64,000 bases of DNA from Streptomyces sp. HUAS CB01 (GTDB lineage Bacteria; Actinomycetota; Actinomycetes; Streptomycetales; Streptomycetaceae). The notes under the pieces were generated by a model. That model was not told where the DNA came from, searched no databases, and was given only the letters and a program-made list of their open reading frames with translations. The first letter of the stretch is position 1, and each line of letters begins with the position of its first letter. A program made the translations under genes and the position numbers. This document shows positions 8,395 through 16,381 of this stretch, one piece after another. The stretch covers positions 6,479,501 through 6,543,500 of the forward strand of contig NZ_CP129137.1 in NCBI RefSeq assembly GCF_030406905.1, given 5' to 3'.

Positions 8395-9798
8395 ATGAGC
8401 AACCGCACACTGATCCGCGGCGGACTCGTCCTCACGGCCGCCGACGAGACCCACGCCGACGTCCTGGTCGAGGACGGCCGCGTCGCCGCCCTCGCCGCCC
8501 ACGGGTCCACCGCCGCCGAGAGCTGGACCGCCGACCGCACCATCGATGCCACCGGGAAGTACGTCATCCCCGGCGGGGTCGACGCGCACACCCACATGGA
8601 ACTGCCGTTCGGCGGCACCTTCGCGTCCGACACCTTCGAGACCGGCACCCGCGCCGCCGCCTGGGGCGGCACCACCACCATCGTCGACTTCGCCGTCCAG
8701 ACCAAGGGCCAGAGCCTGCGCGAAGGACTCGATGCCTGGTACGCCAAGGCCGACGGCAAGTGCGCGATCGACTACGGCTTCCACATGATCCTCTCCGACG
8801 TCGACGAGTCGTCGCTGAAGGAGATGGACCTGCTCGTCGAGGAGGGCGTCACCTCCTTCAAGCTGTTCATGGCCTACCCCGGCGTCTTCTACAGCGACGA
8901 CGGGCAGATCCTGCGCGCCATGCAGCGCGGCACCGCCAACGGCGGGCTGATCATGATGCACGCGGAGAACGGCATCGCGATCGACGTCCTCGTCGAACAG
9001 GCCCTGGCGCGCGGCGAGACCGACCCCCGCTACCACGGCGAGGTCCGCAAGGTGCTGCTGGAGGCCGAGGCCACGCACCGGGCCGTCCAGCTCGCCCGGG
9101 TCGCCGGCGCCCCGCTGTACGTCGTCCACGTCTCGGCCGAGGAGGCCGTCGCGGAGCTCGCCGCCGCCCGTGACAAGGGACTCCCGGTCTTCGGCGAGAC
9201 CTGCCCGCAGTACCTGTTCCTGTCCACGGACAACCTCGCCGAACCGGACTTCGAGGGCGCCAAGTACGTCTGCAGCACACCGCTGCGGCCCAAGGAGCAC
9301 CAGGCCGCACTGTGGCGCGGGCTGCGGACCGACGACCTCCAGGTCGTCTCCACCGACCACTGCCCGTTCTGCTTCTCCGGCCAGAAGGACCTCGGCCGCG
9401 GCGACTTCTCCAAGATCCCCAACGGGCTGCCGGGCGTGGAGAACCGGATGGACCTGCTGCACCAGGCGGTCCTCGACGGCCACATCTCGCGCCGCCGCTG
9501 GATCGAGATCGCCTGCGCCGCACCCGCCCGGATGTTCGGCCTCTACCCCAAGAAGGGCACCATCGCGCCGGGCGCCGACGCCGACATCGTCGTGTACGAC
9601 CCGCACGCGGAGCAGGTCCTCTCCGCCGAGACCCACCACATGAACGTCGACTACTCGGCCTACGAGGGCAGGCGGATCACCGGCCGGGTCGAGACCGTGC
9701 TCTCACGGGGCGAAGTGGTCATCGACGGACGGGAGTTCACCGGCCGGGCCGGACACGGCGTGTTCACCCCCCGCTCGACCTGCCAGTACCTGAACTAG
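8395..9798 (+). CDS. hydA: Dihydropyrimidinase / D-hydantoinase
   Basis: A 467-residue cyclic amidohydrolase that opens dihydrouracil, dihydrothymine or hydantoins to N-carbamoyl amino acids. The metal-binding DAHTHMELPFGG motif is near residue 63, the carbamylated bridging lysine is in SFKLFMAYPG near residue 155, and STDHCPFCF supplies late metal/substrate residues. Length is typical. It lies 19 nt after the aminotransferase gene. Together with beta-ureidopropionase and the transaminase it forms steps 2-4 of the reductive pyrimidine pathway. Confidence 0.93.
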   Translation: MSNRTLIRGGLVLTAADETHADVLVEDGRVAALAAHGSTAAESWTADRTIDATGKYVIPGGVDAHTHMELPFGGTFASDTFETGTRAAAWGGTTTIVDFAVQTKGQSLREGLDAWYAKADGKCAIDYGFHMILSDVDESSLKEMDLLVEEGVTSFKLFMAYPGVFYSDDGQILRAMQRGTANGGLIMMHAENGIAIDVLVEQALARGETDPRYHGEVRKVLLEAEATHRAVQLARVAGAPLYVVHVSAEEAVAELAAARDKGLPVFGETCPQYLFLSTDNLAEPDFEGAKYVCSTPLRPKEHQAALWRGLRTDDLQVVSTDHCPFCFSGQKDLGRGDFSKIPNGLPGVENRMDLLHQAVLDGHISRRRWIEIACAAPARMFGLYPKKGTIAPGADADIVVYDPHAEQVLSAETHHMNVDYSAYEGRRITGRVETVLSRGEVVIDGREFTGRAGHGVFTPRSTCQYLN

Positions 9799-9822
9799 CG
9801 GAACCCGACCCAGGAGGTCCCG

Positions 9823-10824
9823 GTGGACTTCGGACTCGTCCTGCAGACGGACCCGCCCGCTTCGGCGGTCGTCGGTCTGATGCGGCGCGCGGAACGCAAC
9901 GGCTTCCGCTACGGCTGGACGTTCGACTCGGCGGTCCTGTGGCAGGAGCCGTTCGTCGTCTACAGCCAGATCCTTGAACACACACAGAAGATGCACGTCG
10001 GCCCGATGGTCACCAATCCCGGGACCCGGACGTGGGAGGTGACGGCCTCGACCTTCGCCACCCTGAACGACATGTTCGGCAACCGCACCGTATGCGGCAT
10101 CGGCCGCGGCGACTCCGCGATGCGCGTGGCCGGGCGCAGCCCCAACACCCTGGCCCGGCTGGGCGAGGCGATCGGGGTCATCCGCGATCTCGCCGAGGGC
10201 CGTGAGGCGGTCGTGGACGGGCAGCCCGTCCGGATCCCGTGGGTACGGGACGGGAAACTGCCCGTGTGGATGGCGGCGTACGGGCCGAAGGCACTCGCCC
10301 TCGCCGGGCAGAAGGCCGACGGCTTCATCCTCCAGCTCGCCGACCTCTACCTCACCGAGTGGATGGTCAAGGCCGTGCGGGAGGCGGCCGCCGGGGCCGG
10401 ACGCGACCCGGACGCGATCACCGTCTGCGTGGCCGCGCCGGCGTACGTGGGTGACGACCTCGCCCACGCCCGCGACCAGTGCCGCTGGTTCGGGGGGATG
10501 GTCGGCAACCACGTCGCCGACCTGGTCTCGCGCTACGGGGAGCACTCGGACATGGTGCCGGAGGCCCTGACCGCCTACATCAAGGAGCGGCAGGGGTACG
10601 ACTACAGCCACCACGGCCGGGCCGGGAACCCGTCCACCGACTTCGTGCCCGACGAGATCGTCGACCGGTTCTGCCTGCTGGGCCCGCCCTCCGCGCACAT
10701 CGAGAAACTGCGGGCGCTGCGGGACCTGGGCGTGGACCAGTTCGCCGTCTACAACATGCACGACGCGAAGGAAGCGACGATCGACGCCTACGGCGCGGAG
10801 ATCATCCCCGCACTCACCCGCTGA
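9823..10824 (+). CDS. LLM-class F420-dependent oxidoreductase (TIGR03842-like)
   Basis: A 333-residue luciferase-like (beta/alpha)8 oxidoreductase. MDFGLVLQTDPPASAVVGL at the N-terminus and VCGIGRGDSAMRVAGRSP near residue 90 are typical of the F420-dependent LLM subgroup. A GGAGG ribosome binding site precedes the GTG start. It lies between dihydropyrimidinase and the permease, so it probably acts on the same substrate. No classical dihydropyrimidine dehydrogenase is present, which makes a ring-reducing role attractive, but this is inference. RutA-like ring oxygenation by an LLM flavoenzyme is the alternative. Confidence 0.87.
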   Translation: MDFGLVLQTDPPASAVVGLMRRAERNGFRYGWTFDSAVLWQEPFVVYSQILEHTQKMHVGPMVTNPGTRTWEVTASTFATLNDMFGNRTVCGIGRGDSAMRVAGRSPNTLARLGEAIGVIRDLAEGREAVVDGQPVRIPWVRDGKLPVWMAAYGPKALALAGQKADGFILQLADLYLTEWMVKAVREAAAGAGRDPDAITVCVAAPAYVGDDLAHARDQCRWFGGMVGNHVADLVSRYGEHSDMVPEALTAYIKERQGYDYSHHGRAGNPSTDFVPDEIVDRFCLLGPPSAHIEKLRALRDLGVDQFAVYNMHDAKEATIDAYGAEIIPALTR

Positions 10825-10878
10825 CGGGCACCGAACTCCCCCACGCGACCGCCCGACCTCTGCTGAAGGGTCAAGGCC

Positions 10879-12420
10879 ATGACCGCGACCGTTCCCCCGG
10901 CATCCTCCCCGTCCCCTTCCGACTCCGGCCAGCACATCGACGCCCAGGGCCGGGTGGAACTCGTGCCCGGCGCGATCCCCGCCGGAGGCCGCTTCGTCAA
11001 CAACGACCTGCTTCCCGTACCGCTCGCCAACCGCCACTGGACCACGTACAACTTCGCCGCCCTGTGGGTCGGGATGGCCCACAACATCCCGTCCTGGCTG
11101 CTCGCCTCCGGGCTCGTCGCGCTCGGCATGGACTGGAAACAGGCCGTGTTCACCATCGCGCTGGCCAATGTGATCGTGCTGTTCCCGATGCTCCTCACCG
11201 GCCACGCCGGTCCCAAGTACGGCATCCCCTTCCCGGTGCTGGCCCGCGCCTCCTTCGGACTGCGCGGCGCCAATCTCCCGGCTCTGATCAGAGCCGCCGT
11301 CGCCTGTGCCTGGTTCGGCATCCAGACGTGGATCGGCGGACAGGGCATCTTCATCCTGCTCGGCACCATCTTCGGCGGCTGGACGGAGGCCGCCGAGATC
11401 GCCGGCCAGCCCTGGACGCTGTGGCTCTGCTTCCTCGTCTTCTGGGTGGTGGAACTCGCCATCATCTACCGGGGCATGGAGACACTGCGCCGCTTCGAGA
11501 ACTGGGCGGCCCCGTTCGTGATCGTCGGCGCGCTGGTGCTGCTGGTCTGGATCGCGATGAAGGCCGGCGGCTTCGGCCCGCTGCTCGACCAGCCCTCCAA
11601 GCTCGGCTGGGGGGACGACTTCTGGCCGGTGTTCTTCCCCTCCCTCATGGGGATGATCGCCTTCTGGTCCACACTGTCCCTGAACATCCCGGACTTCACC
11701 CGCTTCGGCGCCGGCCAGCGCGCCCAGGTCTGGGGCCAGACGCTGGGCCTGCCCACGACCATGACCCTGTTCGCCCTGCTGTCGGTGTTCGTCACCTCCG
11801 GCTCCCAGGCCGTCTACGGCGCGCCGATCTGGGACCCGGTGCAGCTCGCCGCCAAGACGGACAACGTCTTCGGCCTGCTGTTCGCCCTGGTGACCGTGCT
11901 GATCGCGACGATCTCCGTGAACATCGCGGCGAACGTCGTGTCCCCCGCGTACGACCTGGCGAACCTCGCACCGCGGTTCGTCACCTTCCGCACGGGGGCG
12001 CTGATCACGGGTGTCGTCGGTGTCCTGATCATGCCGTGGAAGCTGACCGAGACCCCGGAGCTGTACATCTTCACCTGGCTCGGTCTGGTCGGCGGACTGC
12101 TCGGTACGGTCGCCGGCATCCTGATCGCCGACTACTGGATCGTCCGCCGCACCCATCTGGAACTGGCGGACCTCTACCGCCCGGAGGGCCGCTACTGGTA
12201 CGCGTCCGGCTGGAACTGGCGTGCCGTCCTGGCCTTCGGCGTCGGCGGGGTCCTCGCGATCGGCGGCTCCCACTCCGCCCCGGGGAAGGGTCCGTTCCCC
12301 GAGGACGGGCTGATCCCCTTCCTGAAGCCGCTCGCGGACTACGGCTGGGCGGTGGGGCTCGCAGCCTCGCTGCTGCTGTACACGCTGCTGATGCTGCCGG
12401 AGCGCCGCAGGCACAGCTGA
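10879..12420 (+). CDS. NCS1-family nucleobase:cation symporter
   Basis: A 513-residue integral membrane protein of the nucleobase:cation symporter-1 family, which imports uracil, hydantoin, allantoin or cytosine with H+ or Na+. NNDLLPVPLANRHWTTYNF and MAHNIPSWLLASGLVALGM form the conserved N-terminal signature, and about twelve hydrophobic segments follow. It is the last gene of the pyrimidine operon and ends at strong hairpins. Its presence supports scavenging of an external ring compound rather than turnover of internal RNA only. Confidence 0.92.
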   Translation: MTATVPPASSPSPSDSGQHIDAQGRVELVPGAIPAGGRFVNNDLLPVPLANRHWTTYNFAALWVGMAHNIPSWLLASGLVALGMDWKQAVFTIALANVIVLFPMLLTGHAGPKYGIPFPVLARASFGLRGANLPALIRAAVACAWFGIQTWIGGQGIFILLGTIFGGWTEAAEIAGQPWTLWLCFLVFWVVELAIIYRGMETLRRFENWAAPFVIVGALVLLVWIAMKAGGFGPLLDQPSKLGWGDDFWPVFFPSLMGMIAFWSTLSLNIPDFTRFGAGQRAQVWGQTLGLPTTMTLFALLSVFVTSGSQAVYGAPIWDPVQLAAKTDNVFGLLFALVTVLIATISVNIAANVVSPAYDLANLAPRFVTFRTGALITGVVGVLIMPWKLTETPELYIFTWLGLVGGLLGTVAGILIADYWIVRRTHLELADLYRPEGRYWYASGWNWRAVLAFGVGGVLAIGGSHSAPGKGPFPEDGLIPFLKPLADYGWAVGLAASLLLYTLLMLPERRRHS

Positions 12421-12433
12421 GGGACCGGCGTGA

Positions 12434-12473
12434 CCCGGGGCCCGGACCGCTCCCCAGCGGTCCGGGCCCCGGG
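12434..12473. terminator. Perfect 18-bp stem hairpin after the permease gene
   Basis: The left arm 12434-12451 pairs perfectly with 12456-12473 around a CCCC loop. It lies 14 nt after the permease stop. No U-tract follows, which is usual for streptomycete terminators. Confidence 0.85.
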
Positions 12474-12482
12474 CGTGAAGAG

Positions 12483-12519
12483 GGCCCGCCCCGTACGGGG
12501 GTGGTACACGGGGCGGGCC
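12483..12519. terminator. 12-bp stem hairpin ending the SDR gene
   Basis: GGCCCGCCCCGT (12483-12494) pairs with ACGGGGCGGGCC (12508-12519). It lies 13 nt past the SDR stop on the minus strand and forms a convergent terminator pair with the previous hairpin. Confidence 0.7.
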
Positions 12520-12531
12520 GGACGGCGGGCC

Positions 12532-13326
12532 TCAGCGGCTGTCGCGCTGGGCCGCCACGATCCTGCGGACCGTGCGGTCGGCGCCTCCCGAGCGGCGCTG
12601 GACGCGCTCGGAGAAACCGGGGAACTGGCCGCCGATCGCGCTGAGGATCCGCATCTCCGGCGGCGCCACGTTCACTTCGGCCCGGTTGCGCTCGACGGCG
12701 CGCACGACCCCCGCGACGACCTGCCGGGGGGAGACCGTGCGCATACCCGCGGGCGGCTCGGCCCCGGTCGCCGCGAACATGCCCGCCTCCCGGACGAAGC
12801 CGGGCTGGACGAGCGACACGCCGACCCCGTGCTCGTGCAGGTCCTGCCTCAGTCCGAGCGCGAAGCCCCGCAGACCGAACTTGGTGGCGTTGTAGAGCGC
12901 GGAGTGCTTCGTCGCCGTCTTGCCCGAGATCGAGCCCACGAAGACGAGATGGCCCCGGCGGGCCTCGACCATGGCCGGGGCGAGCAGCCGGGCCAGCATG
13001 GCGGGGGCGCGGAGGTTGACCGCCAGGGCGCGGTCGATCTGGTCGGGGGTGTAGTCGAGCAACTCGCCGCTGGACGGCAGCGCGGCGTTGGCCAGCAGGA
13101 TCTCGGTCCCGGCCGCCTCGGCGGCGAGGCGCTCCACGTCCTCCGGGTCGGCCAGATCGGCGACGACGGCGCGGGCGCCGTACTCCTTGGCCAGCGGCTC
13201 GACTGCGTCGCGCCGGCGCCCCGTGAGGATCAACCGGGCGCCCCGCCGGGACAGTTCGGCGGCCAGCGCGGTGCCGATGCCGCCGGTGACACCGGTGAGG
13301 AGAACGGTTGATCCGTTGATGCGCAT
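12532..13326 (-). CDS. Short-chain dehydrogenase/reductase (SDR)
   Basis: A 264-residue classical SDR. The nucleotide-binding motif TGVTGGIGTAL is near residue 12, NAALPS is near residue 85 and the catalytic YNATK is near residue 150 with the upstream serine in VGSISG. The TGGAGG ribosome binding site precedes ATG 13326. It is divergent from the amidase gene and shares a 50-nt region holding a perfect palindrome, so both are probably controlled by the nearby TetR protein. The substrate is unknown. Confidence 0.9.
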   Translation of the reverse strand: MRINGSTVLLTGVTGGIGTALAAELSRRGARLILTGRRRDAVEPLAKEYGARAVVADLADPEDVERLAAEAAGTEILLANAALPSSGELLDYTPDQIDRALAVNLRAPAMLARLLAPAMVEARRGHLVFVGSISGKTATKHSALYNATKFGLRGFALGLRQDLHEHGVGVSLVQPGFVREAGMFAATGAEPPAGMRTVSPRQVVAGVVRAVERNRAEVNVAPPEMRILSAIGGQFPGFSERVQRRSGGADRTVRRIVAAQRDSR

Positions 13327-13345
13327 CTGGTTACCCTCCAGTTCT

Positions 13346-13361
13346 GTTCGTTCGAACGAAC
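13346..13361. promoter_or_regulatory. Perfect 16-bp palindrome GTTCGTTCGAACGAAC (TetR operator)
   Basis: This self-complementary sequence lies between the SDR start (13326, minus) and the amidase start (13377, plus). TetR-family operators often have this form. The TetR gene that ends the amidase transcription unit is the natural binder, which would make the three genes one autoregulated module. Confidence 0.75.
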
Positions 13362-13376
13362 GATAAGGAGCACAGG

Positions 13377-14810
13377 GTGGTCATGTCCACAGCGGATTTC
13401 TCCGGCCTCGCCGAGCAGGCCCGGAAACTGAAGGAAGGTCAGACCACCTCGGTGGAGCTGGTCCGGGCGGCGCTGAGGCGCATCGAGTCCAGTCAGCCCA
13501 CCCTCAACGCCTTCCGGCACGTCCGCACCGAGTCCGCCCTCGCCGAGGCCGAGGACGCCGACCGGCGCCTCGCGGCGGGCGGGACGGCAACGCTGCTCGG
13601 CGTCCCCCTCGCCGTGAAGGACGACACGGACGTGGCCGGGCTGCCCACCCACTTCGGCTGCCGCGGTGAGAGGGCCCCGGCGGTCGCGGACGGCGAGGCG
13701 GTACGGCGGCTGCGCGCGGCCGGCGCCGTCGTCGTCGGCAAGACCAACTCCTGTGAGCTCGGGCAGTGGCCGTTCACCGAGGGCCCCGCCTTCGGCGCCA
13801 CCCGCAACCCGTGGTCCCCGGACCACACGCCCGGCGGTTCCTCCGGCGGCTCCGCGGCCGCCGTCGCCGCGGGACTGGTGCCCGCGGCCCTCGGCTCGGA
13901 CGGCGGCGGCTCCATCCGCATCCCCGCGGCCTGGACCCATCTCGTCGGCATCAAGCCGCAGCGCGGCCGCGTCTCGCTGCACCCGCATACCGACGCCTTC
14001 CACGGACTCACGGTCAACGGGCCGCTGGCCCGGACCGTCGCCGACGCCGCGCTGCTGCTCGACGCCGTCCAGGGCTCCCACCCGGAGGACTTGCACCGGC
14101 CCGACGCCATCGACGCCTCGGCCGCCGCCCGCCGCGAGCCCGGCCGGCTGCGCATCGCCCTCGCCTGGCGGCCGCCGCTCACCCTCAGCGGCGCCCGGCC
14201 CCACCCCGAGGTGCGACGGGCCGTCGCCGACCTCGCCGAGACACTCGCCCGGCTCGGCCACCACGTCGAGGAGGCCCGGCCCCGCTACGGGCTGATGGGC
14301 CTCGGCTTCGTCTCCCGGGGCACCGCGGGCGTGGCCGAGTTCGCGGCCCTCCACCCCGAGCCCGCACTGCTCGACCCGCGCACCCGTACGGCACTGCGCA
14401 ACGGCAGGCTGCTCAGCGGGCCGGTCGTGCGTGCCGCGCGCGCCCGCGAGGCACGCCAGCACCGCCGTGTCGGCGCGCTGTTCGACAGGTACGACGTGCT
14501 GCTGACGCCGACCACCGCCGCACCCCCGCCGCGCATCGGCACCTTCGACGGCCTCAGCGCCTGGCGCACCAACGCGGCCATGGCCGCCGTCTGCCCCTAC
14601 GCGTGGCCCTGGAACGTCCTCGGCTGGCCGGGTGTCAACGTCCCCGCGGGGTTCACCTCCGACGGACTGCCCGTCGGCGCGCAGCTGCTCGGTCCGGAGG
14701 GCACCGAGGAGTCGCTGATCTCGCTGGCCGCCCAGCTGGAGGCCGACCGGCGATGGTACGAGCGCTGCCCCGACCCGCTGAGGACGTGGAGCGCCCCGGT
14801 GGAACAATGA
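13377..14810 (+). CDS. Amidase (amidase signature family)
   Basis: A 477-residue amidase-signature hydrolase. The Ser-cisSer-Lys triad is visible: lysine in PLAVKDDTD near residue 79 and the serine nucleophile region GGSSGGSAAAVAAGLVP near residues 155-170. AAGGAG lies 6 nt before the GTG start; an ATG two codons later is an alternative. The 3' end overlaps the TetR gene by 4 nt (ATGA). Amide substrates vary widely in the family; the pairing with an SDR and TetR suggests an inducible catabolic unit. Confidence 0.9.
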   Translation: MVMSTADFSGLAEQARKLKEGQTTSVELVRAALRRIESSQPTLNAFRHVRTESALAEAEDADRRLAAGGTATLLGVPLAVKDDTDVAGLPTHFGCRGERAPAVADGEAVRRLRAAGAVVVGKTNSCELGQWPFTEGPAFGATRNPWSPDHTPGGSSGGSAAAVAAGLVPAALGSDGGGSIRIPAAWTHLVGIKPQRGRVSLHPHTDAFHGLTVNGPLARTVADAALLLDAVQGSHPEDLHRPDAIDASAAARREPGRLRIALAWRPPLTLSGARPHPEVRRAVADLAETLARLGHHVEEARPRYGLMGLGFVSRGTAGVAEFAALHPEPALLDPRTRTALRNGRLLSGPVVRAARAREARQHRRVGALFDRYDVLLTPTTAAPPPRIGTFDGLSAWRTNAAMAAVCPYAWPWNVLGWPGVNVPAGFTSDGLPVGAQLLGPEGTEESLISLAAQLEADRRWYERCPDPLRTWSAPVEQ

Positions 14811-15430
14811 CGCGCATGCCCAGCCAGACCAGTGCCTCCGCGGAGCCCGCCGCGCCCGCCATACCCCCGACCCGGCAGCGCATCATCGGTGCCGTCCTGC
14901 GCATCATCGGCCAGGACGGCATCGCCGCGGTCACCAACCGGCGGATCGCCAAGGAGGCCGGGGTCTCGCTCGGCTCGGTCACCTACCACTTCTCCAGCCA
15001 GCACGAGCTGCTGCGCGAGTCGCTGCTGCACTTCGTCCGCGAGGAGACCCGGCGCTTCACCGAACTCGCCGACGCGGGCGAGGCCGAGGGCGTCGACCTC
15101 GACGGCGCGGCCGCGCTCGCCGCCCAGGTCGCGGACGGCACGGTCTTCGACAGCGAGCACATCGCGCCCTTCGAGCTCTACATCCAGGCCGGGCGCGACG
15201 AACGGCTGCGCGAGGCGGCGGCCGAGTGCTTCGGCGCGTACGACCGTCTCGCCGTCCAGATCCTCACGGCCCTCGGCGTCCCCGAACCCCAGCGCCTCGC
15301 CGCCCACACCGTCGCCCTCGTCACCGGCCTCCAGCTCCGCCGCCTGGCCACCGGCTCGCCCGCCGAGGAGCTCACCGACGCCCTGCTCCTGCTCGTCCGG
15401 GGCGCGCTGAGCGAGGACGCGGCGCACTGA
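14807..15430 (+). CDS. TetR-family transcriptional regulator
   Basis: A 207-residue regulator with an N-terminal HTH (RIIGAVLRIIGQDGIAAVTN, then RRIAKEAGVSLGSVTYHFSS) near residues 25-70 and an all-helical ligand/dimer domain. The ATG at 14807 overlaps the amidase stop codon. Autoregulation through the palindrome at 13346-13361 is likely from the arrangement but is inference. The inducer may be the amidase or SDR substrate. Confidence 0.9.
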   Translation: MTRMPSQTSASAEPAAPAIPPTRQRIIGAVLRIIGQDGIAAVTNRRIAKEAGVSLGSVTYHFSSQHELLRESLLHFVREETRRFTELADAGEAEGVDLDGAAALAAQVADGTVFDSEHIAPFELYIQAGRDERLREAAAECFGAYDRLAVQILTALGVPEPQRLAAHTVALVTGLQLRRLATGSPAEELTDALLLLVRGALSEDAAH

Positions 15431-15439
15431 GCGAGTAGC

Positions 15440-16060
15440 CCAGCGAGCGCGGCGCGGGCCGGCCGACCGGACGCCGGAGGCTCCCTGACCGTCCGGAACT
15501 CCGGGTGCCGGAGCCAGGACTCCATGCACGCGGCGTCGCGCACGTGGGTGTACTCGACCTGGTGGCCCCGCGCGGCGTACGGGACCTCGTGCACCACCCC
15601 GCGGATGCCCGGACCACCACCCGGGTCGCCGCCAGTGCGGAAGCGTCCGGGGCCGGGCCGCCGCCGTGGACGGAGTACCGGTGGCCGAGCAGCCCGTTGC
15701 AGCCGATGAGCGCGCCGAGCCGCCGGGCGGGGGACGCAGTCACATGCCCCTGGAGCCGGTGGTTGTCCCGGCCCTGGCAGTACGCCGACACGACGATCTC
15801 CTGTACCGGCCGCCGTTCGATCCCTCCGAAGTCGTACCCGGCGAGGACGTCCTCGCTCTCCTCCGCCAGGTGGAACGGGCCGCCCGTACGGGGCGCATGG
15901 CCCGCGCCGATGGGAGTGCCGTCTCGATCCAGACGTCCGGGCCGCCGCCCGGCACCGGTTCGACGGCCCGGCAGAACGTCCCCTGCCGGCTCTCGACGTC
16001 CACCCACTGCGCGTCGGTGAGCCGTGCGAAGAGCAGCAGCGACGCCTCGGGTCCTGGCAT
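15440..16060 (-). pseudogene. Twice-frameshifted gene of an uncharacterised family
   Basis: Three pieces in three reading frames on the minus strand join into one plausible protein: MPGPEASLLLFARLTDAQW (from ATG 16060 to about 15912), then a piece containing GGPFHLAEESEDVLAGYDF (about 15910-15620), then one containing HEVPYAARGHQVEYTHV (about 15615-15440). Each piece has the composition of a real protein, and none has a full-length frame. A -10-like TACCGT 6 nt before the ATG is still intact. From memory it may belong to the DUF6368 family; I could not test this. Two sequencing errors are the alternative to true decay. Confidence 0.6.
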
Positions 16061-16381
16061 GCCCTCACGGTACGCGTGCCGTCCACTCGGGCGTGGTGAG
16101 TTCCCGGGCCGCGAGGTCCTGCGCGCGGGCCGGTTCCCCCGGTCCGCCCCGGCCGTCCGTCGGGCCGCGACGCGCGGAACGAGTCGATCAGCCGCCGGAG
16201 ACGACGAACCCGGCGTCCCCTGCCGCACCGGGCGCGGGCTGCGTACGCTGCCGGGGACGTGCCGACCGTCCGCCGGCGGGAGCCCCGAGCGCGGTACCGC
16301 GTCCACCGCTCCGCCGGCGTCCCCACGCCCACAGCGCCCACCGCACCGGACCGTTCGCGCCGCCCCGAGGGAGCCGCCCCC
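16061..16381. other. Intergenic region before the GGT-like gene
   Basis: This 321-nt GC-rich stretch holds no convincing gene. The GGT frame stays open upstream to 16259, but those 41 residues are Arg/Pro-rich and nonconserved in appearance. TACGCT at 16244-16249 could be the -10 of the GGT gene. Confidence 0.5.

Noticed and set aside
9703..12414. 903-codon antisense frame over the LLM and NCS1 genes
   Set aside because: A GC-rich shadow frame (Glu/Gly/Arg/His-rich) with no domain; the plus strand encodes two well-formed proteins.
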